DNA of 45,139 nucleotides from JBBATK01 sp044228285. GTDB taxonomy: Bacteria; Bacteroidota; Ignavibacteria; Kapaibacteriales; NICIL-2. The notes under the pieces are model-generated. The model searched no databases. It worked only from the letters and a program-made list of their open reading frames with translations, and was not told the DNA's origin. Each line of letters begins with the position of its first letter. Position 1 is the stretch's first letter. This document shows positions 19,774-28,574 of the stretch, one piece after another. The stretch is from the NCBI GenBank assembly GCA_044228285.1, contig JBGAVD010000012.1, forward strand, positions 1 through 45,139, written 5' to 3'. The position numbers were made by a program, and so were the translations under genes.

Positions 19774-22314
19774 CTAACGTAACAATAGTTTGTAGCTGCA
19801 GGTACTACCGCTCGAGTACTGAAGAACCAAGATGTACATTCCAGGCGTACGTGGTGGCGTACACGAATCATGGCGTCCATACATGTCACAGAATTCTTGG
19901 CGTGATACAGAGCGGCCTGCGATATCGTATACAGATGCTTGAACAATTGGATCGCGTTCCTGTACGTTGTTCATACTTCCTGTAAGCAGGTGTTCAAGAA
20001 CGTTTCTACTTTCTGCACAATTCTCACTAGTACTAGTACTTTCAACACTAGTCACATGGGCAGCAGTGTCCAAATCTGTGAGAATCGTCACACTTTGGTC
20101 AAGAGTAAAAACTGCAGCAGATGTTGGACTGGATTGTATCCGTACGCTCTTGACAGGTGAGATCATTGAGAGAGTGAGAAAGGCGCTGGAATCAGCTACT
20201 GTGTGAAGCAATTGCAGCTCTGTTTGTGGCTTGTCACTATATACAGCGCAGAATGTGTTCCACTCGTTGACAGCAATCCTCTTTCCTTCCTTATGAATCG
20301 TAGACCTTGGCTCACCAAGACTGTCAGCAATCACAGCACTGTCGCCACTACAGAAAACATACTGTGACGTTTGCTTATCATACGCAATGAGACCGAGCGC
20401 TGCTGTAAACTCATCTGGATACTCGAAAAGCGATTTTGCGCTCCTAACAGCAATGGTTCCCGCTTGAGTAGCAATAACGTTATTATCCCAAGCTGCAACA
20501 ACAGAGCCACTGTCATATCCTACACCTTCGTAACACTCTGTTAACTGTCTTCTTGTGTAGTTGTAGTGTCGATATGTACCGTCTGCACAGTACATCACGT
20601 AGTACAGTCCATCAGCGGTTGCTGCGGCACTAAGGGCACTACTCACGATCTTGATCGAGTCAACTACATGCAAATCACGGTCATCTCGAAGCAACAGGTG
20701 CGCCTGCATATCTGCAAAGATGTGCAAGCGTTTCGAAGGTAGGCTGTACAGATACCTCTCGAAGACATTGTATGGTGCGTCCACAATCGTATCACCGCTT
20801 ACAACATCATACAGAGTACACTGCTTCTTGTGGGCACTGACTAGCATGTACTTTGAATCTGAAGAGATCGCAATTTGCGACTCACTTCTCGTTTCGCGTG
20901 TCCAGTATATCTGATGCTTCTTGCTGTCGCACACATACAGGCGGTCACTTGATCGCATGACTACGAGATTCTGTTTTGAAATGATCGTCGCATCCACAAT
21001 TGCTTGCTGAAACCCTGTCTGACCTGGAAACAGGGATAACTGAATAGGTTTACCTATGCCAACTTGAATTTGTCCTGTGTCGAGTTGCCCGTTTATAATG
21101 ATACCAGTTCGGCTAGCTAAAGGAAAAACCAATGAACTAGATTCATAGTACACGCTATCAAGATTCGTAGAGGTGTAGCAAACACGTGTATCTTGGTATC
21201 GAAGACAAAACACACTATCTGTTTCAAAAACGACAACTGGATTTGATTGATACATTCGCCGACAAGAAGCAAGCGGTCTATTATCGCGAATGTCGTAGCA
21301 GTAGGTCGAATCCGCAGTGGTTAGAATCGTCATATGTCGACTACCAAGCCAAGTCAAATCGAGAAGCTCATCGGAGGGGGCGAGACTGAACTCCGACAGC
21401 TGGCTTCGAGCAATTCTATAGCATTTGGATGAAGAGTCTACAACATAAATGCTCGAATCACGATCGTCAAACAGCATTTTTGGTATCAAGCGCAGGGAGT
21501 CAGGCAGGGAGAACGAAGCGCCATGCATCACATTTGTCATCGTCCTTCTACCATCTCTGGATGTGCAGACAGCACCCTCGCTGTTATAGATTTGCGAAGC
21601 AACTCGTCCAGTTATCGTTGAGATGTATCTCAATGAATTGTCCGCAAACACAAAGCGATACACATCAGTGCTATCGCGAGCTGGATCGTAACAGTAGATT
21701 GTAGCCTGACTCAAGTCATTCGTGCTGGCAAAAATAGACGACAAAGCGAGCAAGCTATCAACTTGTGTGTTCTGGACCAATCTCAACTCGGCCAGATCAA
21801 TGACGAACGCAGATGCACCCTTTCTATACAATACATAGCGAGCCCCATCATTCCTGGCGAAAGTTAAATTGGAAGACAAATCCGCATTTACCTTCAATGT
21901 GCGAGTTGTGAAAGGTGAGTCCAGACTGCGTACAATGAACTCGTTCGTCAGCTTCGGACCCACGAAATACTTCCTGTTCTTATAATTTCCTACAATGTAG
22001 GGACTAGTACCTTTGCGTCCGTAAACGATTGTATCCTCAAAATCACCAAGACATACACTTTTGCTGCGGTCAAAGACACGTATGTGTACGGTCTCCTGAT
22101 TTTTTGAACTTGAAGGATCTATTTGATATCTATGTCGCCACACATCATAGAGTGTGTCTCCAGACGAAGAGGCGTAAACACTCTCTTGAGACCGGACCTT
22201 GCCAACATATCTACTAAGGTATGCAGTACTATTATAGATACCCGCTGCAAGTACTTCTGTGTGAGCACAGAGTAGAAGTAATGATAGCAGCACGAGGAAT
22301 AATTTGATTCTCAT
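19774..22314 (-). CDS. Giant secreted beta-propeller-like protein with T9SS sorting domain (copy 1 of a tandem duplication)
   Basis: An 846-residue protein. The start at 22314 is set by the signal peptide (RIKLFLVLLSLLLLCAHTEVLA); 35 more in-frame codons upstream have no such feature. It has the same architecture as the 16874-19417 protein: propeller-type repeats through the body and a T9SS type A C-terminus (ASVYDIAGRSVSRQEF...GMYILVLQYSSG). The N-terminal half differs from its sister at many positions, whereas the C-terminal half is almost the same. It may be a surface protein whose N-terminal face varies while the secretion-competent C-terminal half is kept. Function unknown. Confidence 0.72.
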   Translation of the reverse strand: MRIKLFLVLLSLLLLCAHTEVLAAGIYNSTAYLSRYVGKVRSQESVYASSSGDTLYDVWRHRYQIDPSSSKNQETVHIRVFDRSKSVCLGDFEDTIVYGRKGTSPYIVGNYKNRKYFVGPKLTNEFIVRSLDSPFTTRTLKVNADLSSNLTFARNDGARYVLYRKGASAFVIDLAELRLVQNTQVDSLLALSSIFASTNDLSQATIYCYDPARDSTDVYRFVFADNSLRYISTITGRVASQIYNSEGAVCTSRDGRRTMTNVMHGASFSLPDSLRLIPKMLFDDRDSSIYVVDSSSKCYRIARSQLSEFSLAPSDELLDLTWLGSRHMTILTTADSTYCYDIRDNRPLASCRRMYQSNPVVVFETDSVFCLRYQDTRVCYTSTNLDSVYYESSSLVFPLASRTGIIINGQLDTGQIQVGIGKPIQLSLFPGQTGFQQAIVDATIISKQNLVVMRSSDRLYVCDSKKHQIYWTRETRSESQIAISSDSKYMLVSAHKKQCTLYDVVSGDTIVDAPYNVFERYLYSLPSKRLHIFADMQAHLLLRDDRDLHVVDSIKIVSSALSAAATADGLYYVMYCADGTYRHYNYTRRQLTECYEGVGYDSGSVVAAWDNNVIATQAGTIAVRSAKSLFEYPDEFTAALGLIAYDKQTSQYVFCSGDSAVIADSLGEPRSTIHKEGKRIAVNEWNTFCAVYSDKPQTELQLLHTVADSSAFLTLSMISPVKSVRIQSSPTSAAVFTLDQSVTILTDLDTAAHVTSVESTSTSENCAESRNVLEHLLTGSMNNVQERDPIVQASVYDIAGRSVSRQEFCDMYGRHDSCTPPRTPGMYILVLQYSSGSTCSYKLLLR

Positions 22315-22629
22315 CGAAGCATTTGGATTAGTCAGTAACCCCATTCTCTCGATTGATTGAGCGACACGACTTTTATGTACTGAAGATAGGCATTCTTTGT
22401 TTGAGGAAAAACGCTTCATTTCTATAAAATCACGGCCTCTTCAAAAACTTATGCTCCAATGTACTGAACACACAGTCGCCGGAACTAACAAGAGCATCTA
22501 TGCGCGGTTTGATTTTTCGCGATGAACGTAAGTGTGTCTGTTGAACTGGCATTAACACCAGTTACTTTAGTTCGAACAACTCGAGGCAGGGCAAGGTCAC
22601 GTCACAATCAGGTTGCTAACGTACATAAC
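22315..22629. other. Leader of the first beta-propeller gene and spacer to the IS21-type end
   Basis: The part up to about 22425 is shared with the sister leader and probably carries the promoter on the minus strand. From 22430 to 22629 nothing is recognised. Confidence 0.35.
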
Positions 22630-22894
22630 TGGAAAATCCACCTTAATTGATCCAGGAATCCCGGCTCAAACTGACCCACCATTCCGCGTCAAATTGACCC
22701 ACCTATTCCGGCTCAAACTGACCCACCTGGCTAGCCCTTGCAAAACATGCGATGAAGGACCCATTCTGTCCTAAGTTCTCCTAGAGAATTTCAATCACGG
22801 ACAACTAGGAAACAGTGTGGCTAACAAACCAATTAGCATGAGTAAAATACGACACATTCTTCGGTTGTATTCGCATGGCTGAAGCTTGAGAACC

Positions 22895-23085
22895 GGTACC
22901 TGCAAAAAGAAACAGCACGGCTTTGTTCATGAGTTTAGTATAAAACAATCTGCTCGCATTTGCTTGTTGATGCACACTGCGTGTTGGACTTCTTCGGAAA
23001 CGCTTGACCAATGCGGATCTCAATGCGGATCTCAACGCGTCACGACAAAGTCGTGACGCGACGAGCTTGAGACTTGCTAATCACT
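22895..23085 (+). repeat. Hairpin-carrying interspersed repeat, copy A
   Basis: It starts GGTACCTGC, runs through a conserved stretch (TTGTTCATGAGTTTAGTATAA, then GCACACTGCG) and ends with a perfect 11-bp hairpin at 23036-23060: CGCGTCACGAC, loop AAA, GTCGTGACGCG, flanked by CTCAA on the left and TTGAG on the right. It lies downstream of the minus-strand gene at 23183. Same family as the copies at 24349, 30849 and 36376. Confidence 0.7.
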
Positions 23086-24265
23086 AAAACCTCCTAGCAG
23101 GATTCCGATCCTCTGTGACGGCGAAGTTGCATTCATTCTTTCGACGCGTCTACCATATGACTTGCACAAGGCGGATCTCAACTCAAAATACTGCAGCGAG
23201 ACATACAACTGTCCCATCCTTACAGCGGATAAGAAAGCTGTAAAAGCCACCAGGAAATTGCTGAAGTCCAATAACACGAGTCTTGTTATCAGAAATCTCC
23301 GTGATCTGAGAGCATGGCCACTGTTGTCCAAGAACATCATACGCAACAATGCTACTGATACTACCATAAGATACATCCACTTCGAAACTACCGTTACTCA
23401 CATGTATGCTCTTTGTTACGGCCGTTAACGTATTATTCAGCTCTTGTTCAACTCCTTCGATCGTGCTAAGGAGCAGACAACCATCCAAAGCACAAATGTA
23501 CGTGTCATTATACCGATCCATGAGATGCCATACTTGGACAGTAACTTTCTTCGCACTGTCACGATCGTATATGCTTTGCCATCTAAGGTTGGCCTTGACA
23601 CCAGTGTATGTCCGCTCTCCATTTTTTCTGCATTGTAAAGTTAGCGAGTCGCTATCAATCCAGTATAACTGACTCAAATCCATTGTATCGATAAGGTCAA
23701 TACCAGCGTCTAGGGCTCTCATACTATCAATTCTAGTTGTCAAGACGCGTGTAGCAGAATCTCGAGAACACCAGACAATCATCACAGTATCTCTACTTCT
23801 ATTGCTAGTTGAGTACAGAAAATACCATTCATCAGCTCTACCATTCCATTCTTTGTTCCACAATCCAGAAGTGCTATCATAATAATCTCTTGACTGACCA
23901 CTTCTTCCAGCAGAGAACTCTGGGGCTTCAACAAATACTAACTTCGGATTACTCCATCCCTCGAAATCTACCCTTTTACTTGCTGCACAATGTGCTACTG
24001 ACGCGGTGATTGGATCAATCACTGCAAAGACAGCGCACTGTATAGCCACCAAGCCTACACACAACAATACAGTCATGACGCATCTACTTCGGTAACGAAT
24101 CATTTGACACCTCATCGTAACACAAGTTCTGCTTCTGCGAATTATCTGCCCACTCGGTAGACAAGCATTGAATGCACAGGTACCGGTAGGGTTAGGACCT
24201 GGATCCAAGAGAACTCTGTCGCCGAGCTATGGCTGCGTCAACGCATTGTCGCGATTGGCTATAAT
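23086..24265 (-). repeat. Duplicated 1.2-kb segment (copy 1; copy 2 at 35205-36378)
   Basis: The two segments match almost base for base through the central 900 bp. Similarity starts at AGCAGGATTCCGATCCTCTG on one side and stops just past GTCGCCGAGCTATG on the other. Divergence is concentrated in the C-terminal 130 bp of the gene. Both copies have the hairpin repeat family on their right side. Confidence 0.85.
23183..24115 (-). CDS. Secreted protein with T9SS-type C-terminus, intact copy
   Basis: A 310-residue protein. The start is placed at 24115 (or Met at 24103) just before a basic stretch and signal peptide (MTVLLCVGLVAIQCAVFA). The frame is open upstream to 24208, but that part is not signal-peptide-like. 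No known catalytic domain is visible in the middle (ADEWYFLYSTSNRSRDTVMI, VTVQVWHLMDRYNDTYICAL). The end (SYGSISSIVAYDVLGQQWPC...FPGGFYSFLIRCKDG) resembles a T9SS type A sorting domain. A nearly identical second copy lies at 35293-36225 but is broken by a nonsense codon. This copy lies inside the IS21-type ends. Confidence 0.65.
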   Translation of the reverse strand: MRCQMIRYRSRCVMTVLLCVGLVAIQCAVFAVIDPITASVAHCAASKRVDFEGWSNPKLVFVEAPEFSAGRSGQSRDYYDSTSGLWNKEWNGRADEWYFLYSTSNRSRDTVMIVWCSRDSATRVLTTRIDSMRALDAGIDLIDTMDLSQLYWIDSDSLTLQCRKNGERTYTGVKANLRWQSIYDRDSAKKVTVQVWHLMDRYNDTYICALDGCLLLSTIEGVEQELNNTLTAVTKSIHVSNGSFEVDVSYGSISSIVAYDVLGQQWPCSQITEISDNKTRVIGLQQFPGGFYSFLIRCKDGTVVCLAAVF

Positions 24266-24348
24266 ATCAACAACGTAAAACGAGCTGGTTATTTGCTTCG
24301 TGCAGTTCAACTGTCATCAAGTTGGAGGCTGGATTCGGATAAGGTCTG

Positions 24349-24650
24349 GTGCCTTCCAATAAATGCTGGACTGTTGTGTTCGTGTGTTTAATATAACACT
24401 ATTTCTCCCATCAGCTTGATGATGTGTACGACGTGTGGATGCGCTTTGCGGAGAAGCCGAAGCAATGCGGAGCTCAACGCGTCACGACAAAGTCGTGAAG
24501 AGACGGGCTTGAGCCTTGCTAATCATCAAAACCTTCTAGTAGGATTCCAATTCTGCTACGCCGAAGGTGCATTTATTCTCTCGGCGCATCAACCATGTAA
24601 CTTGTGCAAGGCGCATCTCAACGCGTCACGACTAAGTAGTGGCGCGTCGG
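24349..24650 (+). repeat. Hairpin-carrying interspersed repeat, copy B (two hairpins)
   Basis: A degenerate copy of the repeat at 22895. It includes a hairpin at 24482-24498 (TCACGAC, AAA, GTCGTGA), the shared flank GCTTGAGCCTTGCTAATCA, then about 120 bp matching the region after copy A, and a second decayed hairpin near 24622-24646. Confidence 0.6.
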
Positions 24651-24821
24651 GCATTTGCCTAAATTGGTACGCCAATCAGCGTGAAAACCGAGGACTGATC
24701 CTTGATGCCGTTTGAAGCTAAATACATACCTTTGTTCTGCCAACTCTTATTGTCATAAAACCATAGGCTTCGCCAGCGAAAGGGTGGGTCAATTTGGCGC
24801 GGAGTAGGTAGGTCAGTATAG

Positions 24822-25403
24822 GTGGAATATCCAACACTGGGATCGATTGTGCGTTTTGCAATTATAAGTACATTGGTAACTCTAGTGGCTGCATATGCTG
24901 TTCTGGACTTTATTAGTTATGACTATGGACTATCATGCTATGACTATAATAAACACTTGCCGTATAAGTTAAAGCCGACTACTGCTTCAAACTTGTCGTT
25001 TACTATAAATGATGAGGAAGGCTTCCCTGTTATCGGTATCGGTTTTAAATATAGAACGGTTGATTTTGAAGTTTGCGATATTCTATCTTATGGTTATAAT
25101 GACACCTGTGTAATCGTAGAGTGTAGCGATTGTACTGGAGTTAAAAGATATCTAACTACAGCTGCGGTACCTATTGGTGATGTGCTAGAAGAGTATCCTT
25201 TTATCTTTAGAGAAATTAATAGTATCGAAAAGCAAAAAAGTGATCAACAGTATAAATGGTTTATGATTAGTAGCATACATGACTACAATTTTGAATTATA
25301 TAAAAAATATGTGGTTTTTGCATTTTTGCTTACTATGATGCTATTGGTTGTCGTGATAATATGGAAAAATAGAATGCGAAAGAGTTATGAATCATCCTCG
25401 TAG
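24822..25403 (+). CDS. Hypothetical two-helix membrane protein, 5' end at an IS21-type end
   Basis: 193 residues from a GTG at 24822, which lies inside the last bases of the IS21-type terminus; a second GTG at 24849 would begin just outside it. The N-terminal helix (FAIISTLVTLVAAYAVLDF) and a second helix near the C-terminus (YVVFAFLLTMMLLVVVIIW) enclose an extracytoplasmic domain of about 120 residues with paired Cys (SCYDY, VECSDCTG). The order resembles the DUF3592-like topology but I cannot confirm a family. The DNA is more AT-rich than its neighbours. The original start and promoter may have been replaced by the IS end. It is the only plus-strand gene between 13.8 and 37.1 kb with convincing coding character. 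Confidence 0.55.
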   Translation: MEYPTLGSIVRFAIISTLVTLVAAYAVLDFISYDYGLSCYDYNKHLPYKLKPTTASNLSFTINDEEGFPVIGIGFKYRTVDFEVCDILSYGYNDTCVIVECSDCTGVKRYLTTAAVPIGDVLEEYPFIFREINSIEKQKSDQQYKWFMISSIHDYNFELYKKYVVFAFLLTMMLLVVVIIWKNRMRKSYESSS

Positions 25404-25530
25404 TATTTTGCGATAGTGTAACATATATTTAGTCGAACCTGAGAATGTCCAAACTGTTGGAATCTCGCAGAGAAAGTGCAAAAGCTGGTGATAACAAGTT
25501 GCTGGAAAACGATAGTTTGAATTGAAAACC

Positions 25531-25683
25531 TTGCAATATCAAACGATACTACCACGATTAAAGCGCGACATTCAGGAGAGAATATTCACCTCTTTCGAAG
25601 ACCAATTGCATCCCAAGAATCCACTTTATATCCTCGCCAATGCCACTAATTGGCAACGGTTTGAGGATGCCTTTGCACCGTAG
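25531..25683 (+). pseudogene. IS5-type transposase, N-terminal fragment
   Basis: The frame reads IFTSFEDQLHPKNPLYILAN, ATNWQRFEDAFAP and then stops. This matches the N-terminal domain of IS5/InsH-type transposases (HPLYxLAxxIxWxxFExxFxPLY). About 50 residues remain, and the rest is replaced at 25685 by the sequence next to the ISL3 element. Too short to be active. Confidence 0.6.
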
Positions 25684-25733
25684 TATGAGGGTCCCCCCCG
25701 TTTTTGGTACAAAAAATAGGTATTACTTATATG

Positions 25734-26999
25734 GGTCTTCAGGGAATCGAGTGGGTTAAAAATGGCGCTCAGTTGGGTACATGTCTAACCCGCCGCAGTG
25801 AAAAAGAATTGAGAGTCGAAACCGATCCGCAGAGTGGAAGACACGTGCTCTCGATTTAATAGTCTGGATCTTTGAGTTAATACTTTCTGCTTTTGCATTC
25901 GTCTTACGGAGCACAATCGCGTTGATGATGCCCCAGAGATTGTTCTTTATTGTATGCACCGCATCTTTCACTGGCTCTAGTCGCGAGCGTATCGCTCGGT
26001 TGTACCAAGCCGTCCATTGTTTGACCGTCCAAGTGCGACTCAGATTACTCCAAAGATGATTTGAGGATTCTTTGATGTGCCATACGCGAGCGGTCTTAAG
26101 TGTACTTTCAGCTAGCTCTTTAAAGCTCAACCACGTTGCCCTTCTCATCTTTAAAGAATCGCGTAGCCAAGCACACCGCGTACTCTTTAAAGAGTCATCT
26201 CCGATCTTGAGCTGTGCATTGTGCTCTGCGTGAAGCACAAGGTCTACAGCTCTTGACAGGTATTGGACTACATGGAGTCGATCAAAGCATATCTTGGTGT
26301 CTGCCTCTGGGATCCAATCTCTGACTGTTCCAATGTACGCCGGGAACATGTCCATCGAAACGCTCTCAATAGCTGATCTCTCCTCGATACTAAGGCGCTG
26401 TAGAATGGTCGATAGACTTTCTTTCTTGCGATCTTCTTTGACGTCAAGAACATCTCCGGTGTCTTGATCTGTTTTGATCGTCAGATAACGATGGCCGCGC
26501 TTGTATGAGGTTTCATCGATACAAAGGTTCTTAAGTTCAGATACCTCACGGCGAGCGATGCCACGTTCAACGGCCCGTCTACGTATTCCGCCAACTTCAT
26601 CCCAGCTTAGGTTCAAATTGCGAGCAACAGCAGAAGCCGATGCTTCAAGCAACCAATTGACGACCAGCGATTCAAACATCTCCGTAAATCTCGACCATGC
26701 TTCAGCCCATGGGACCCAAACTTGCAAGACACCATGATCAGCACACTCAACCCTTGGAACGTCGGCTTTCACTAGAGTTGCAAACTGCATAGTATCTAAG
26801 TGTCTCCACATGCGCGGATTACTATCATATCATGCAGCTTTCTTGTTGCATTTGGGACACAACAAAGCAGCATCGGGTTCTAAATCAATGGTTATTGTCA
26901 CACTCTTACCCGCCATGTTCAGAGCAACATCTGCCACATGCCACGGAGCTGACAGACCCAGTATCTTCGTATAGAGTTCGGCATCTATCACGCCTCGAT
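25734..26999 (-). mobile_element. ISL3-family element, right side apparently truncated
   Basis: The left boundary shows GGGTCTTCAGGGAATCGAGTGG at about 25734, a typical ISL3 terminal repeat. A matching inverted copy is not visible near 26990-27000, where the next gene's stop codon follows directly. The element therefore appears to have lost its other end or to have been fused to foreign DNA at about 27000. It contains the transposase gene described separately. Confidence 0.55.
25756..26991 (-). pseudogene. ISL3-family transposase interrupted by an in-frame stop
   Basis: The full frame starts at a GTG at 26991 and has 411 residues, the usual ISL3 size. Codon 54 is TGA (26830-26832), in the place where the family normally has Trp (CPKCNKKAA-stop-YDSNPRMWRHLDT). 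The N-terminal part contains the CPKC zinc-ribbon half, so termination removes it from a product restarting at Met 26811. The remaining 351 residues keep the ISL3 transposase core: CIDETSYKRGHRYLT, SMDMFPAYIGTVRDWIPEA, FDRLHVVQ and KAESINSKIQ, with the DDE acidic residues in these motifs. It could at most make a shortened protein without the DNA-binding zinc ribbon. Confidence 0.75.
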
Positions 27000-27000
27000 T

Positions 27001-28278
27001 TTAGCTAAATTTCAAGGGTGCCCACTCTAATGCCGGAAGGGCCAACTCTGAAGGATCGTTCTTGGAATAGTCATTGAATTGCCACGCATCAATGACCCCG
27101 TAATGCTTAAAAGTTTGCCAGAAGTGATTGTAATCCGCTTTGCTCGTAAAATCCCGATCATCGGGCGTTGCGAAAGGGACGATAAAAGCCCAAACCTTGC
27201 AAGCAAAATAAAATTCACCCACAGCAAAAGGCAAGGTTGTATCAGATTCACGTCTTAAGTAAGTCACTAACCTTGGCTGGACAGCAAATGCATGATAGCT
27301 CAACAATTCAGCAACTGGTGGTAGCCGATCAATTGTATGAACTCCATTGATCCATTCAATAGTCTTAACAAATTCGGGCAAGATGCCACTATCCACAACA
27401 CTGATGAAGTATTTGCAAAAACACTTGTATACATTTTGTAGAATGATCGGCTCGTTCTTAATAAGAGGTATCACTACTGGTTGGTTTGGATCTAGCTGCT
27501 CACTATCTTCTGAACTGTAACTGAGTATCAATCCACCAGTCTCTTTGCTACGTGTTATGTTAAAATTGTGTCCCAATGTTTGTTTGCTACCACCTTTGCC
27601 TTTGATATCAAACATTGTTCGTAATAACTCGTTGTATCTAACTATATCTGGTTCTATTGATTTACTCAATCGCAGATTACAGCTGTCGCATTCATCAAAT
27701 AGAATTACTGTTTTGTTGCCCATCGACTCGGATATTGCATGCGCTTTCGCTCGGTATGATGCTTCCGGCTCCCTCTTCCCACAAAACCTGCACACTCTAT
27801 TACTTTTAATCGGATTGCCGATATTTACACGCTTTCTACCATATTCGGCTAAGTCATATTTTTTCATTAGGTCTTCAAACAAATCCTTTGTTCGAGAATG
27901 GTATTCATCGAACTCTAATCCCTTACTTCGAGATTTTAGATAGTCGAAGAGCTTAGCCTTTTCGAAGGCATCAAGATCCATTCCGGGAAGAATATAAAAT
28001 TCTTCTCCGTCCTTAAGCCTCTTAAAGTAGGCTGACAACTCTCCAAGTTGCGGGTTTGAGGCAAGTACCTTCTTTGTATAATGATCAATCTTTTCAACAA
28101 GCTCTGCACTATTTCTTTGAAGATAATTAACCTTTATGATCATGTCATCTGCGATTTCATTTGCAAACAATGCAAGTAATTCTTGTGCGAAGTGATCTAG
28201 CGTCTCTTCGTTTTCCGAGGATATATTGAAAGCAATCGAGTCAGTTAGGGCTAGGAATCTTACAGGATATGTATACAT
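27001..28278 (-). CDS. HNH endonuclease-domain protein (likely restriction/defence)
   Basis: A 425-residue protein. The core at residues 163-201 reads CRFCGK...YRAKAHAISESMGNK...FDECDSCN, with Cys163, Cys166, His180, Cys197 and Cys200. This is the Zn-bound HNH_5-type nuclease motif seen in many phage-defence and restriction proteins. The 160 residues before it and the 220 after it are not recognised; they may sense DNA or a partner. It starts 16 bases after the stop of the methyltransferase remnant upstream (28295-28558), so it was probably the second gene of a restriction-modification or defence operon. Ends directly against the ISL3 element. The nuclease motif is well supported, the pathway is inferred. 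Confidence 0.65.
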   Translation of the reverse strand: MYTYPVRFLALTDSIAFNISSENEETLDHFAQELLALFANEIADDMIIKVNYLQRNSAELVEKIDHYTKKVLASNPQLGELSAYFKRLKDGEEFYILPGMDLDAFEKAKLFDYLKSRSKGLEFDEYHSRTKDLFEDLMKKYDLAEYGRKRVNIGNPIKSNRVCRFCGKREPEASYRAKAHAISESMGNKTVILFDECDSCNLRLSKSIEPDIVRYNELLRTMFDIKGKGGSKQTLGHNFNITRSKETGGLILSYSSEDSEQLDPNQPVVIPLIKNEPIILQNVYKCFCKYFISVVDSGILPEFVKTIEWINGVHTIDRLPPVAELLSYHAFAVQPRLVTYLRRESDTTLPFAVGEFYFACKVWAFIVPFATPDDRDFTSKADYNHFWQTFKHYGVIDAWQFNDYSKNDPSELALPALEWAPLKFS

Positions 28279-28294
28279 AGGACGATAATCTTAT

Positions 28295-28558
28295 CTACTT
28301 GAAACTGATAGTACTTTTTGATAACTCTGCCTCATATAAAACAAACAATAACTCAGTATGCTTGCTCTCGCGCTCGAATGACTGTGAACGGTAACAATTG
28401 TCTACCTGTTTGTCAAATACAGCATGAGCTTTGACTAGTGGTGTTGGCATGGTTAGTAGATCATACAAGTCAGCAAGCGATAATTTCGAGAATAGAGCGC
28501 GGCATTTGAGAACGTCCTTTGCAGCTTGTTCAACATTATCTCTTTGTTTTGTGGTTGG
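28295..28558 (-). pseudogene. C-terminal remnant of a class I DNA methyltransferase (MmeI-like / type IIG style)
   Basis: The minus-strand frame has no start codon and is cut by the IS3-type end at 28560. It gives 87 residues including KLSLADLYDLLTMPTPLVKA, HAVFDKQVDNCYR, then TELLFVLYEAEL. This matches the conserved C-terminal end of MmeI-like class I DNA methyltransferases (SLADLYDPLTMPxxLxKAHxxLDxxVDxxY...RVxxLFxLYxxL). The catalytic NPPY region lies in the missing part. The stop at 28295 is 16 bases ahead of the HNH gene. I infer that insertion of the IS3-type element beheaded this gene. Confidence 0.6.
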
Positions 28559-28574
28559 TTGGACTTGCCCCGTT

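Larger units (their letters stand above)
22630..24833. mobile_element. Segment bounded by inverted IS21-family ends, carrying a T9SS-cargo gene but no istAB
   Basis: The left end starts TGGAAAATCCACC and is followed by three copies of a 22-23 bp terminal repeat (core CCGGCTCAAACTGACCCACC and variants) to about 22731. The right end (about 24785-24833) carries the inverted repeats (GGTGGGTCAATTTGGCGC, then GTAGGTAGGTCAGTATAGG) and finishes ATATCCA. TG...CA ends with multiple terminal repeats are the IS21 hallmark. The 2,204 bp between hold two hairpin-repeat elements and the 23183-24115 gene; no istA or istB is found. Some left-internal IS21 non-coding sequence (about 22740-22800) is retained, like that near 13430-13500. 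No clear target-site duplication is visible. Confidence 0.6.

Noticed and set aside
26830..26832. TGA read as selenocysteine or Trp in the ISL3 transposase
   Set aside because: The position is normally Trp, no SECIS-like context is evident, and TGA is used as an ordinary stop in other genes of the window (for example 14275 and 39220-gene neighbours such as 2119 and 37597).
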